DNA of 64,000 nt from Rhizobium mesosinicum (GTDB lineage: Bacteria > Pseudomonadota > Alphaproteobacteria > Rhizobiales > Rhizobiaceae): positions 62,001 through 126,000 of the forward strand of contig NZ_JAEUAK010000016.1 in assembly GCF_019511345.1 (NCBI RefSeq), written 5' to 3'. The notes below the pieces were generated by a model, which made no database searches, had not been told where the DNA came from, and saw only the letters and a program-made list of their open reading frames with translations. Positions 26,941 through 35,230 of this stretch are shown here, one piece after another. The position numbers were made by a program, and so were the translations under genes. Position 1 is the stretch's first letter, and every line of letters begins with the position of its first letter.

Positions 26941-28053
26941 ATGAGTGCTTTGACGACCAGCCTCTCGCACTACGCCAAGGCCCGGCTGCGCCGTTCGCTG
27001 AAGGCTGGCCAGGTCGGCTATGGCGGGCTGCGCGACAGCCTAAAGCAGGCGCGCCATGTGCTGATCTGCGTCATCCGTGACGAAGGGCACCGGATGGAGT
27101 TCTTCCTGCAATATTATCGTAATCTCGGTGTCGAGCACTTCATCTGCATCGACAACGGTTCGAGCGACGGCACGGCCGAACTCCTGTCCGGCATGCGGGA
27201 TGTCTCGCTGCTTTCGGCGTCCGGTTCCTACAAGGCAGCGCGTTTCGGCAATGACTGGATCAATGCGGTCATCAATCGCCATTGTCAGGAAAAATGGGTT
27301 CTTTATGTCGATGCGGATGAGTTTCTCGTCTATCCGCATTGCGATTCAAATTCGATCAGCCAGTTGACCACCTATTTGGAATCGGTTGGCGCCTGCTCGC
27401 TGCGCTCGGTCATGATCGACATGTACAGCCGCAATCCCGTCAGCGAAAACATCTGCGAGCCCGGCCGCAATCCGCTCGATGTCTGCAACCTCTTCGACCG
27501 CTCAGGTTATGAATCGCATTTCGACAGGAACAGCCGCACCATCTGGATCAAGGGCGGCGTGCGGGGTCGTGTCTATTTCCGCGGCCGCGTCTGGGATGGT
27601 CCGGCGCTCAACAAGATCCCGCTGATCTACGTATCCGGCGAGCGCCTCTATCTCAAATCCTCCCATCAGGTCTGGCCGCTCGCTCTCAATCTCGGCGAAA
27701 TGCGTGGCGCCGTCAGCGTCACCAGCGCCCTCCTGCACTTTAAATTCTTGTCGAGCTTCCTTCACAAAGTCGCCGATCCCGCCAACCGTTTAGAGCATAC
27801 AGCCGAATACACGATGTACTCTTCCCCCGAAGATGCCCGCAACTTCGTCTCCACGAGCACCGGCACCTATCGAAACTGGAAAGATCTCTCCGACAGCGGT
27901 CTCATACAGGGCGAAGGCTGGCAACTCTGGCACAGCGCATCCGATGCTGAGGTGCGGCAGAAGAGCTCGGCAACATCGGAGAACAGTTCCTCCCTAGTCC
28001 AGACAGGCGCCGTTATCTCAGGCGAGCCGACGCATGGCGCTCTAACCCTTTGA
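26941..28053 (+). CDS. Glycosyltransferase family 2 (Glyco_tranf_2_4 type)
   Basis: A 370-residue predicted transferase. ICVIRDEGHRMEFFLQYYRNLG, FICIDNGSSDGTAELL and WVLYVDADEFLVYP are signatures of the GT2_4/GT92-like group, with the DxD in the last. The start at 26941 has an AGGAG site; an earlier ATG at 26863 overlaps the GT8 stop but lacks one. It is the last gene of the polysaccharide cluster on this strand. The C-terminal 60 residues are Ser-rich and look disordered. Confidence 0.88.
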   Translation: MSALTTSLSHYAKARLRRSLKAGQVGYGGLRDSLKQARHVLICVIRDEGHRMEFFLQYYRNLGVEHFICIDNGSSDGTAELLSGMRDVSLLSASGSYKAARFGNDWINAVINRHCQEKWVLYVDADEFLVYPHCDSNSISQLTTYLESVGACSLRSVMIDMYSRNPVSENICEPGRNPLDVCNLFDRSGYESHFDRNSRTIWIKGGVRGRVYFRGRVWDGPALNKIPLIYVSGERLYLKSSHQVWPLALNLGEMRGAVSVTSALLHFKFLSSFLHKVADPANRLEHTAEYTMYSSPEDARNFVSTSTGTYRNWKDLSDSGLIQGEGWQLWHSASDAEVRQKSSATSENSSSLVQTGAVISGEPTHGALTL

Positions 28054-28241
28054 ATCTGCGCATCAGGCCTTGGGAAATCACTTCCGATCTTCGGGCCGAT
28101 GCGGCAGTCGCCTTCAAGGTTTTGCCTGTGCTGGCTCCGGCCTTCATTCCGCTGACCATCGCAGACGGCTCGCCTCTCTCCTCCAGTCACCTCGGCCCGA
28201 CAGCAAAACGGCTGCTGTGCCTGTAGCAGCGCACCGCCGAT
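28054..28241. other. Unassigned spacer at the end of the polysaccharide cluster
   Basis: No gene with a start and ribosome site is visible. A plus-strand open stretch (ending in a TAG near 28226) and an overlapping minus-strand stretch both have passable composition but match nothing I know. Given the decayed gene next door, this may be the remains of another gene. Confidence 0.35.
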
Positions 28242-28484
28242 CTAATCGACTTCGACGAGAGGCCGCGTTACTTCCGCACTCGACATCTCGCATGCAAGGC
28301 TTGCAGCCTGCCCAGCCCACACTGGTCGAGGCCCGCTTTCGTTTGCTCGGGCTGCTGGAAGCGATCCAGGGCCACCCGCTTCGCTTGCTCGCCCCGCCAC
28401 CGGCGCCTGAATGATGGGAAGCTCGCTCCTGAAGAGGTCGATGATACGATTGCCCTGCCAGTTGCCCAAGACACGATACTCCAT
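28242..28484 (-). pseudogene. Collapsed nitronate monooxygenase remnant
   Basis: An open 80-codon frame that stitches together the two ends of a nitronate monooxygenase (about 320 residues when intact). The N-terminal part GNRIIDLFRSELPIIQAPVAG matches the FMN-binding start, then jumps to SEAGGPGSLPAA with about ten residues missing. A second jump leads to VWAGQAASLACEMSSAEVT, the typical C-terminal end. The whole FMN barrel and the catalytic His are absent, so it cannot be an active enzyme. All junctions stay in frame. It sits upstream of nothing obvious and downstream of the tautomerase on the same strand. Confidence 0.75.
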
Positions 28485-28535
28485 GCTTGGCGCCTGATCA
28501 TAAAGCGCGTGGCGGCCGCAAGGACCGCCATGACA

Positions 28536-28781
28536 CTATTTCTGCTTTGCTGCTTTTTCCGCAAGCTGCTTGCGATATTCAGGTACGGGCAGGCCACCAA
28601 CGCCCCAGTTTTCCATCTCCACTTCGTCGATGACGACGAAGGTACTGTCATGCGGCTTGCCCATAATGTCGAAGAGCAGGTCACTGACGCCCTTGATCAG
28701 GGCAGCCTTCTGCTCCGGCGTGGTGCTGGTTGCACCAGGAGCCGTGCCTTCACGCGTTACTTTGATATTCACATAAGGCAT
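28536..28781 (-). CDS. Tautomerase family protein (4-oxalocrotonate tautomerase-like)
   Basis: An 81-residue protein whose Pro2, exposed after Met removal, would be the catalytic base. MPYVNIKVTREG is the family N-terminus, and QKAALIKGVSDLLFDIMGK the helix. It is longer than classic 62-residue 4-OT, with an insertion (TAPGATSTTPEQ) and a C-terminal extension (YRKQLAEKAAKQK), as in many uncharacterised rhizobial members. An AGGAG-type site lies upstream. It may form an operon with the SDR and MBL-fold genes. Confidence 0.88.
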   Translation of the reverse strand: MPYVNIKVTREGTAPGATSTTPEQKAALIKGVSDLLFDIMGKPHDSTFVVIDEVEMENWGVGGLPVPEYRKQLAEKAAKQK

Positions 28782-28846
28782 TGTCGTTCTCCTTGAAGGG
28801 ACAGACGCTGCTAAGCGCGCACCGACTGTTCCCGACTCTCAATAGA

Positions 28847-29560
28847 CTACCAGCGGCCGGCGTGCTGACCGCCATCGACATTGAGCGTCTCGCCGGTAAC
28901 GAAGCCCGCCCGTTCCAGATAGAGCACGGCATCGACCACCTCGTTCACCTCACCCAGGCGGCCGACTGGATGCAGGGCACTGAGGAAAGCATGCGTTTCC
29001 GGTGCGTGCATCGGTGTCCTGATGATGCCGGGTGCCACCGCATTCACGCGAATGCCGCTCTTGGCATATTCGATGGCAAGCCCGCGGGTGACGGCGTCGA
29101 GACCACCTTTGGTCAGCGTGGCAAGGCCGGTCGGAACATCGGCGATGGGCTGATCCACCAGGGCCGTCGTGATCTGAACGATGTGACCATGACCCCGCTT
29201 CAGCATCTCGGCAATGGCAAATTGCGTGACATGGAAGAAACCGGCGACGTTGACGTTGACGACGTTGTTGAAGTCTTCGACGGTATAATCGGTGAAGGGT
29301 TTACCGATGAAGATGCCGGCATTGTTGATCAGCGTATCGACGCGCCCGAAACGCTCGACGGCCGTCTTGACAACCTGTTCGGCGATACCACGCTCGCCGA
29401 TGCTGCCGGGTACCGCGATGACGCCCGCATCCGATGACGGCTGGATGTTGCGGGAGTTGGCAACGACGACATAGCCTTCCTTGCGGTAGGCTTCGACGAG
29501 GCCTGCACCGATACCTTGCGAGGCACCGGTGACGATTGCGACTTTCTGTTCATTGCTCAT
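28847..29560 (-). CDS. SDR-family protein lacking the catalytic tyrosine
   Basis: A 237-residue Rossmann-fold protein. The cofactor motif TGASQGIGAG and LINNAGIF are intact, as is the C-terminal VAPGIIRTPM and ETLNVDGGQHAG. At the active site the usual YxxxK reads ALATLTKGG, so Ala147 replaces Tyr while Lys151 remains, and the Ser position is Thr (QITTALVD). Similar atypical SDRs with aLTKGG are known in rhizobia, so this looks like a conserved variant, not decay. Reduction by the normal mechanism is doubtful. It lies between the tautomerase and MBL-fold genes. Confidence 0.85.
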   Translation of the reverse strand: MSNEQKVAIVTGASQGIGAGLVEAYRKEGYVVVANSRNIQPSSDAGVIAVPGSIGERGIAEQVVKTAVERFGRVDTLINNAGIFIGKPFTDYTVEDFNNVVNVNVAGFFHVTQFAIAEMLKRGHGHIVQITTALVDQPIADVPTGLATLTKGGLDAVTRGLAIEYAKSGIRVNAVAPGIIRTPMHAPETHAFLSALHPVGRLGEVNEVVDAVLYLERAGFVTGETLNVDGGQHAGRW

Positions 29561-29608
29561 TGTACGTCTCCTTGAAAGATGGCGCTTTGCGCCACGTTTG
29601 AGGTATGC

Positions 29609-30391
29609 TCAGTCCGTCAGGTCGACGGTGAGGGGTTTGCCCTTTTCGAAGAGCTGCAGGCGGTCTTCGAGGTTGAAGACGGAAAAGGTGTGGGCTAGCT
29701 GGTCCTGGCTTTCGCGGAAGTGCACCCAGCCCTCGTTGTGCGCGGCTACGAGCAGCGCGTTCGGGAAGGCGTGTGCCGCCTCCAACGCGTCCTCGCTGCC
29801 CATCGTCATATGGAAGCGACCGCGAGGCTCGGCAGCACCGGTAAACAGCAGCACCACTTTGGGAGAAAAGAGCCTGGCGACCTCTGCCGTGCCCTCGTAC
29901 CAGACCGTGTCACCGGTCACGTAGAGAAGATCGCCCGGCTTTTTGCGGCCAAGCGCGAAGCCGACGACATCGCCCGATATCGGCTCGATGCCGACGGGGC
30001 CGTGACGGGCGGGTGTGGCGGTGACCAGAAGCTTCTCGCCGTCGCCACCTTCCAGCGTGACCGTCTCGAAGGGAGCAAGGCCCAGCGCATTGCCGCCCAA
30101 CCGCTCCGCGCCTGATTTTGTTGTGTATGTGGTGCGGACTGTCGGCAGCATTGCCCGGCCGGCACTGTCGAGATTGTCGAGGTGCTGGTCGTGACTGAGT
30201 AAGACAGCATCCAGCGGGCCGATCTCTTCGACCGACAGGGCAGGTCCGGAAGTCTTTTCGAAGCGAACGGGCTTTTCTCTGTAGAGGCCCGGCGGGTCGA
30301 AGGTGGGATCGGTGAGAAGCCGGAGCGTGCCATATTCGATCAGCACGGTTGGCCCGCCGATCAGCGTAAGATTGAGACTAGAAGAGGTCAT
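29609..30391 (-). CDS. MBL-fold metallo-hydrolase
   Basis: A 260-residue metallo-beta-lactamase-fold protein resembling the UlaG/UPF0173-type hydrolases. It starts LNLTLIGGPTVLIEYGTLRLLTDP, typical of that group. The metal motif reads SHDQHLDNLD, a variant of HxHxDH. VTGDTVWYEG and AAHNEGWVHF carry later Asp/His ligands. Substrate unknown; lactone or phosphodiester hydrolysis is possible. First gene of the minus-strand trio and divergent from a LysR gene 77 bp away. Confidence 0.85.
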   Translation of the reverse strand: MTSSSLNLTLIGGPTVLIEYGTLRLLTDPTFDPPGLYREKPVRFEKTSGPALSVEEIGPLDAVLLSHDQHLDNLDSAGRAMLPTVRTTYTTKSGAERLGGNALGLAPFETVTLEGGDGEKLLVTATPARHGPVGIEPISGDVVGFALGRKKPGDLLYVTGDTVWYEGTAEVARLFSPKVVLLFTGAAEPRGRFHMTMGSEDALEAAHAFPNALLVAAHNEGWVHFRESQDQLAHTFSVFNLEDRLQLFEKGKPLTVDLTD

Positions 30392-30468
30392 ATCGGAAAC
30401 CTTTCTGTTTCGAGGTCGCCTCTATCTAGCCCCGTTCCCTTCTGCGAAAAATTCGCTATTCTTTGTCA

Positions 30469-31356
30469 ATGGCTGATAAAAAACGCACAGAACCCGATTG
30501 GCAGGACATCAGGGTTTTTCTCGCACTCGGACGTCACGGCAGCCTTTCGGCAGCGGCCCGCACATTGCGCGTCAACCACGCAACGATTGCCCGCCGGCTT
30601 CATTCACTGGAAGAAACGCTTGGCGAAAAACTGGTCGAGCGCCGCCCGGATGGCTATGTGCTGACGTCAGCGGGAACCCGCGCACTCACCGCAGCAAGCG
30701 ACATGGAAGCCTCCGTGCAGACGCTCGGACGCGGCTGGAAGGACGACACGCCGAAAGGTCTGGTGCGCGTCAACGCGTCGCCTGCACTCTCACAGGGCTT
30801 CCTGATTCCACGTCTGGCGGAAATTACCAAACAATATCCGGGCCTCGATATCGACCTTGCGACTGACCTGCGCACCATAAGCCTTGAGCGCCACGAGGCC
30901 GACATCGCCATACGCCTAGGAAAGCCGCAGGACGGCGATCTCATTGCCAAGCAGCTCGCGACGATCGGATACGGATTTTACGGAACGCAGGAGATTTGCC
31001 GGCAGGTCGAAAACGGTGCGGAACCCGTCTTCGTCGGGTTTGACGAGGTGAACGGCTATGTGCCCGAGGCGATCTGGCTGGCCCGCCAGTTCCCGCATGC
31101 ACGCGTGTCTTTCCGCGCCAACAATCAGGTTTCCCAGGCGATGGCTGCTAGGTCAGGCGCAGGTCTGGCGCTGCTGCCGCACTACATCGGTCGCACGGAA
31201 AAAAGCCTCTATGCCTGCCCGCTCGCGTTCGTCCCGCCGCCGCGGGAAGCCTGGCTTCTCACCCGACGCCAGCAACGCAAGGATTTGCCGATCCGGACCG
31301 TTGCCGAATACATCACCAAGATATTCGCGACGGAACGAGCTTTATTCGAGGAATGA
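30469..31356 (+). CDS. LysR-family transcriptional regulator
   Basis: A 295-residue LysR protein, divergent from the MBL-fold/SDR/tautomerase operon and its likely regulator. The helix-turn-helix includes DIRVFLALGRHGSLSAAARTL and HATIARRLHSLEE. The effector domain contains IDLATDLRTISLERHEADIAIRLG (shortened), typical of the clade that regulates MBL and SDR genes. The ATG at 30469 is preferred over a TTG six bases upstream. Confidence 0.9.
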   Translation: MADKKRTEPDWQDIRVFLALGRHGSLSAAARTLRVNHATIARRLHSLEETLGEKLVERRPDGYVLTSAGTRALTAASDMEASVQTLGRGWKDDTPKGLVRVNASPALSQGFLIPRLAEITKQYPGLDIDLATDLRTISLERHEADIAIRLGKPQDGDLIAKQLATIGYGFYGTQEICRQVENGAEPVFVGFDEVNGYVPEAIWLARQFPHARVSFRANNQVSQAMAARSGAGLALLPHYIGRTEKSLYACPLAFVPPPREAWLLTRRQQRKDLPIRTVAEYITKIFATERALFEE

Positions 31357-31388
31357 TGCCTCGAACCAACCTCGCGGAGCCGCCTTCC

Positions 31389-32168
31389 TCAGAAGGACAG
31401 GTCGAGCACGCGTCCTTCGAACAGACGGTCGCGTGAACCCTCCAGGTGAGCGCGCATGAGATCACGGGCATTCTCCGCCCTGCCCTCGGCGATCGCCTTG
31501 TAGATTTCGTTGTGCTCCTGATACACCTGCTCAAGGCCCGGCCGCGGGCCAAGGAGCGAAAGCCCGTGCAGATGCATGCCGACGGCGATATGCGCTTTCA
31601 GCGCATCCATGGAGGCCGTGTAATAGTGATTATTGGCTGCCTCGGTGACAGCGCGGTGGAAGACGAAGTCGGCATCAACCCGGTGTAGCTGATGGCTTGT
31701 CGCTTCGCGCAGATCCGCAAGGGCTGCGGCAATCTTCTGGATCGCGGCATCGTCGCGGCGCTTAGCGGCAAAATAGGCGGCTGCCGGCTCGATCGTCAGG
31801 CGGAACTCGTAGCAGCGCTGGATATCGGCGATCGTTTTGACCGGCGAATAGGCAAGCTGCGCCGTCGGCGAGCCATGCGCGCTGACGAAGGTGCCGGCCC
31901 CCTGTCTTGCATAGACGATCCCCTGCTCTCTGAGACGGGCCAACGCATCGCGCACGATGGGGCGTGAGACACCCAGCAGAGAGGCCAGCTCATGTTCACC
32001 CGGAAGGCGTGAATCCGGCGGATAATTACCGGCGCGGATACGCTCCATTAGCTGATCGAAGACACGGTCGACCAGCTTGACGGCCCTGCCTGGCCGGGCT
32101 GCCGGCGCCGCTTCCGGCTTCACCGATCCGCCATTCGCTTCATCCACTCTCATTCTCCCTGCTGGCAT
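31389..32168 (-). CDS. GntR-family regulator (FadR/FCD) of the acid-sugar locus
   Basis: A 259-residue regulator with a winged helix (LPGEHELASLLGVSRPIVRDAL) and FCD ligand domain (FVFHRAVTEAANNHYY, HNEIYKAIAEGRAENARDLMRAHL). It is the last gene of the importer/kinase operon, four bases beyond the kinase stop. The ATG at 32153 is an alternative start but its purine-rich site is very close. The likely targets are the divergent promoters at 38995-39119. The ligand might be an acid sugar or its phosphate; inference from context. Confidence 0.88.
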   Translation of the reverse strand: MPAGRMRVDEANGGSVKPEAAPAARPGRAVKLVDRVFDQLMERIRAGNYPPDSRLPGEHELASLLGVSRPIVRDALARLREQGIVYARQGAGTFVSAHGSPTAQLAYSPVKTIADIQRCYEFRLTIEPAAAYFAAKRRDDAAIQKIAAALADLREATSHQLHRVDADFVFHRAVTEAANNHYYTASMDALKAHIAVGMHLHGLSLLGPRPGLEQVYQEHNEIYKAIAEGRAENARDLMRAHLEGSRDRLFEGRVLDLSF

Positions 32169-32172
32169 TCGC

Positions 32173-33234
32173 TCAAGCCGCCTGATTCCGAACGATCAGT
32201 CTTAGCAAACTATCGGAATTGCCGAAGCCCCCCGACTTGACGGCGCAACGAAATTGCCGCCCGTCGGCGCCGGTCACGTCGAACCACGGAACGCCGGCCT
32301 CGATTTCCCCCTTCGGCAACAGAACCGAAACGCCCAGTTCGCGGAAAACGGCAAGCGCAGTATCGCCGCCGCCCACCATGATCATATCCGGATTCGTATC
32401 AGCTATGACCGATTTCACGCCCTGCGCAAAGCGAGCGGCAACGAGCGTGACATCGCTCTTCATCTCGCCTGTGCAGCGGACCAGCGCGGGCAGCGCCAGA
32501 CCCTCGCCTCCTTCGACCACGCCCATCGGCGCATCGACGACGACGCGCAGCGCGCCCGATGCTTCGAGACGATCCATCTGCGCAGCCGTGATCGGATCAC
32601 GGGACCCGAAGGCGAAGAGCGTCTTTCGCGCCGTAAGAAATTCCGGCGTCAGCCGCGTAGTTCCGCCGAGCCGGCGCGCGAGCGCCGAACCCAGACCACG
32701 GGCACCGACGGCAAGGGTGGAAAGCCAGTCATTCTCTGCGACGACAATGTCGAGATCGGCATCGTCTTCGGCATCGGCCACCATCACGTCACGACCAGAT
32801 CCGGCAAAGAGGTCGGCTATCGGCAGTGGATGATCGACACCGCGCCCGACCACGCAACCGCGATAGGTGATCCGCTCCTGATCGGGAATGGCAGGCGCCA
32901 TGAGGATTGTCTTGAGACCAAGAACATCGGCGAGCGCGATGCTTTCGACCGCAACATTGCCCTTCAGTCGGGAGTCGATCTTCTTCATGAAGATGGCTGA
33001 CCCGGCAGCGCGCAGGGTCCCGGCAACAGCACGCACCCGCGCGGCCGCTTCCGCTTCCGGCAACGCGCGCGAAGCAGTATTGACCACAACGACTTCGGCG
33101 CCGGTTTCCAGCGCCTTGCCAGCCGCCCCCACATCGATCGCCACGGCAACGGACAATCCGGCTTCCACAAACGGTGTGCCCGTATCGAGCGAGCCGGTCA
33201 GGTCGTCGGCAATGATGGCGACTTTCAGCGTCAT
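32173..33234 (-). CDS. Four-carbon acid sugar kinase (DUF1537 / DtnK-OtnK family)
   Basis: Cytoplasmic kinase of 353 residues, a family shown to phosphorylate D-threonate, erythronate and related acid sugars. The N-terminal domain begins LKVAIIADDLTGSLDTGTPF, the substrate-binding signature. The C-terminal nucleotide domain carries MIMVGGGDTALAVFRELG. In characterised pathways the product goes to PdxA2, which makes DHAP and CO2; a pdxA2 is encoded at 42682. Its ATG overlaps the ABC ATPase stop (ATGA). The final VKSGGFGNSDSLLRL is family-typical. Confidence 0.9.
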   Translation of the reverse strand: MTLKVAIIADDLTGSLDTGTPFVEAGLSVAVAIDVGAAGKALETGAEVVVVNTASRALPEAEAAARVRAVAGTLRAAGSAIFMKKIDSRLKGNVAVESIALADVLGLKTILMAPAIPDQERITYRGCVVGRGVDHPLPIADLFAGSGRDVMVADAEDDADLDIVVAENDWLSTLAVGARGLGSALARRLGGTTRLTPEFLTARKTLFAFGSRDPITAAQMDRLEASGALRVVVDAPMGVVEGGEGLALPALVRCTGEMKSDVTLVAARFAQGVKSVIADTNPDMIMVGGGDTALAVFRELGVSVLLPKGEIEAGVPWFDVTGADGRQFRCAVKSGGFGNSDSLLRLIVRNQAA

Positions 33235-34223
33235 GAGGCTTGCCCCGGATTGACGGCATGGCAGGCGACGAGATGGCCGGGCTTTGCTTCCTTCCATTCC
33301 GGAATGACCTTGCTGCAAACGTCCATCGCGATCGGGCAGCGCGTGTGGAAGCGACAGCCCGTCGGCGGGTTCAGCGGGCTCGGCACATCGCCCTGCAGGA
33401 TCTGGCGTTTGCGGCTGCGCTCCAGTTCAGGATCGGTTTCCGGCACGGCCGAAAGCAGCGCCTTCGTATAGGGATGCAGCGGATTGTCGAAAAGCTCTTC
33501 TCGCGTCGCAAGCTCAGCCAGACGGCCGAGATACATGACGCCGACACGCGTGCTGATATGGCGCACGATGGCGAGGTCATGGGCGATGAAGAGATAGGTC
33601 AGGCCGTATTTTTCCTGCAGATCGAGCAGCAGGTTGATGATCTGCGCCTGGATCGACACGTCGAGCGCCGAGATCGCTTCGTCGCAGACGATGAATTTCG
33701 GCTGACAGGCAAGCGCACGCGCAATGACGACGCGCTGGCGCTGACCACCCGAGAGCTCATGCGGATAACGCTGGGCAAAACGGGTCGGCAGGCCGACATC
33801 GGTGAGCAGCGCTGCAACCCTGTCCCTGAGCTCGGCCTTGATGGCGAGCTTGTGGAAGAGGATCGGCTCGCCGATCGCCTCACCGACCGTCATGCGCGGG
33901 TTGAGCGTCGAATAGGGATCCTGAAAGACGATCTGCAGGTCCCGGCGGAAGGGCCGCATCTGCTTTTCGTCGAGAACAGCAAGATCCTGGCCTTTGTAGA
34001 CCACCTTGCCACTCGTCGCCTTATAGAGATTGAGAATGGTGAAGCCCGTCGTTGATTTGCCGCAACCGGATTCGCCGACGAGGCTCAACGTCTCGCCTTC
34101 CATGATCTCGAGATTGACGTTGTCCAGCGCATAGACGGTCGCCGAGCGTTCTCCGAAAGCACCGAGCTTGACGTGGAAATGCTTGACGAGGTTTTCGACC
34201 TTCAAGAGCGGTTGGGCACCCAT
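33231..34223 (-). CDS. Peptide-class ABC importer ATP-binding subunit (DppF-like)
   Basis: A 330-residue ATPase of the oligopeptide/nickel class. Motifs: Walker A GESGCGKSTTGF, Q-loop (LQIVFQDPYSTLNPRM), signature LSGGQRQRVVIARA, Walker B FIVCDEAISALDVS, H-loop FIAHDLAIV. The C-terminal oligo_HPY domain with RCPIAMDVCSKV can bind an Fe-S cluster in this class. The start codon overlaps the DppD-like stop by one base (TGATG). Substrate is inferred from neighbours to be a glycoside or sugar acid, not peptide. Confidence 0.93.
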   Translation of the reverse strand: MGAQPLLKVENLVKHFHVKLGAFGERSATVYALDNVNLEIMEGETLSLVGESGCGKSTTGFTILNLYKATSGKVVYKGQDLAVLDEKQMRPFRRDLQIVFQDPYSTLNPRMTVGEAIGEPILFHKLAIKAELRDRVAALLTDVGLPTRFAQRYPHELSGGQRQRVVIARALACQPKFIVCDEAISALDVSIQAQIINLLLDLQEKYGLTYLFIAHDLAIVRHISTRVGVMYLGRLAELATREELFDNPLHPYTKALLSAVPETDPELERSRKRQILQGDVPSPLNPPTGCRFHTRCPIAMDVCSKVIPEWKEAKPGHLVACHAVNPGQAS

Positions 34224-35230
34224 CACGCAGCCTCCTGCATTCTCTGGACGACGAAACAAGCGGCGCGATGCGCTTTGTTGCCGGCAATCGGCTCAAGCCG
34301 CGGCACCCGCTCATGGCAGACAGCTTCGGCCAGCGGGCAGCGCGGCGCAAAGGGGCAGCCCTTCGGCCGGCGGCCGGGCTCCGGCGGTGTACCGCCGATT
34401 GAGGAGAGGCGGCTTGCCGGCGCATCCGAAAGCTTCGGGATCGAGGACAGGAGGCCGCGCGTATAGGGATGGCTGGGACGAGCATAGAGCTCGTCCACCG
34501 GCGCATCTTCCACAACCGTGCCGGCATAGAGCACGGCGACGCGATCGACGAGGCCGGCGATCAGCGCGAGGTCGTGGGTGATCCAGACGACGGACATGCC
34601 GAGCTTGGCGCGCAAATCCTTCACCAGATCGACAATCTGGGCCTGGATCGTCACGTCGAGCGCGGTTGTCGGCTCGTCGGCGATCAGAAGCTTCGGATTG
34701 CAGGCAAGGCCGATGGCGATCATCACACGCTGGCGCATGCCGCCGGAAAGCTCATGCGGATAGGCTATCAGCCGCTCTTCGGGACCTGGAATGCCGACGA
34801 GGCGCAGAAGTTCGACGGCGCGAGCCTGTGCCTCTTTCTTCGACATCTTGCGATGATAGATCAGCGGCTCACAGATTTGGTCGCCGATGCGCATCACCGG
34901 GTTGAGCGAGGTCATCGGATCCTGGAAGACGAAGCCGACATCGCCGCCGCGTACCTTGCGCAGCTCGCCGTTCGACATCTTCTGCAGGTCCCGCCCGTCG
35001 AACGTCGCCGAACCCTTCGTCACCTTGATCTTGTTCGGCAGCAGCCGCATCAGGCTCAGCATCGTCAGGCTCTTGCCGCAGCCGGATTCACCGACGACGC
35101 CGAGCGTTTCGCCCTTGTTGACGTAGAGGTCGATGCCGTCAACCACGACGGCCGGGCCGCGGCGCGTATCGATCTCGATGGTGAGATCCTTCACGTCCAG
35201 CAGGCGTTCGTTGCTTGTTGCATTCATCAT
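34223..35230 (-). CDS. Peptide-class ABC importer ATP-binding subunit (DppD-like)
   Basis: A 335-residue ATPase partner of the DppF-like subunit. Walker A is GESGCGKSLTML, the Q-loop FVFQDPMTSLNPVM, the signature LSGGMRQRVMIAIGLA and Walker B LLIADEPTTALDVT; a C-terminal cysteine cluster appears in CPFAPRCPLAEAVCHE. The first of two tandem ATGs (35230) overlaps the permease stop by ATGA. The open frame extends far upstream but that part is the antisense of the permease gene. Confidence 0.93.
   Translation of the reverse strand: MMNATSNERLLDVKDLTIEIDTRRGPAVVVDGIDLYVNKGETLGVVGESGCGKSLTMLSLMRLLPNKIKVTKGSATFDGRDLQKMSNGELRKVRGGDVGFVFQDPMTSLNPVMRIGDQICEPLIYHRKMSKKEAQARAVELLRLVGIPGPEERLIAYPHELSGGMRQRVMIAIGLACNPKLLIADEPTTALDVTIQAQIVDLVKDLRAKLGMSVVWITHDLALIAGLVDRVAVLYAGTVVEDAPVDELYARPSHPYTRGLLSSIPKLSDAPASRLSSIGGTPPEPGRRPKGCPFAPRCPLAEAVCHERVPRLEPIAGNKAHRAACFVVQRMQEAA

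Noticed and set aside
28268..28684. 138-codon minus-strand frame over the tautomerase and nitronate monooxygenase remnant
   Set aside because: Different frame from both; the tautomerase and remnant readings are recognisable while this one is not.
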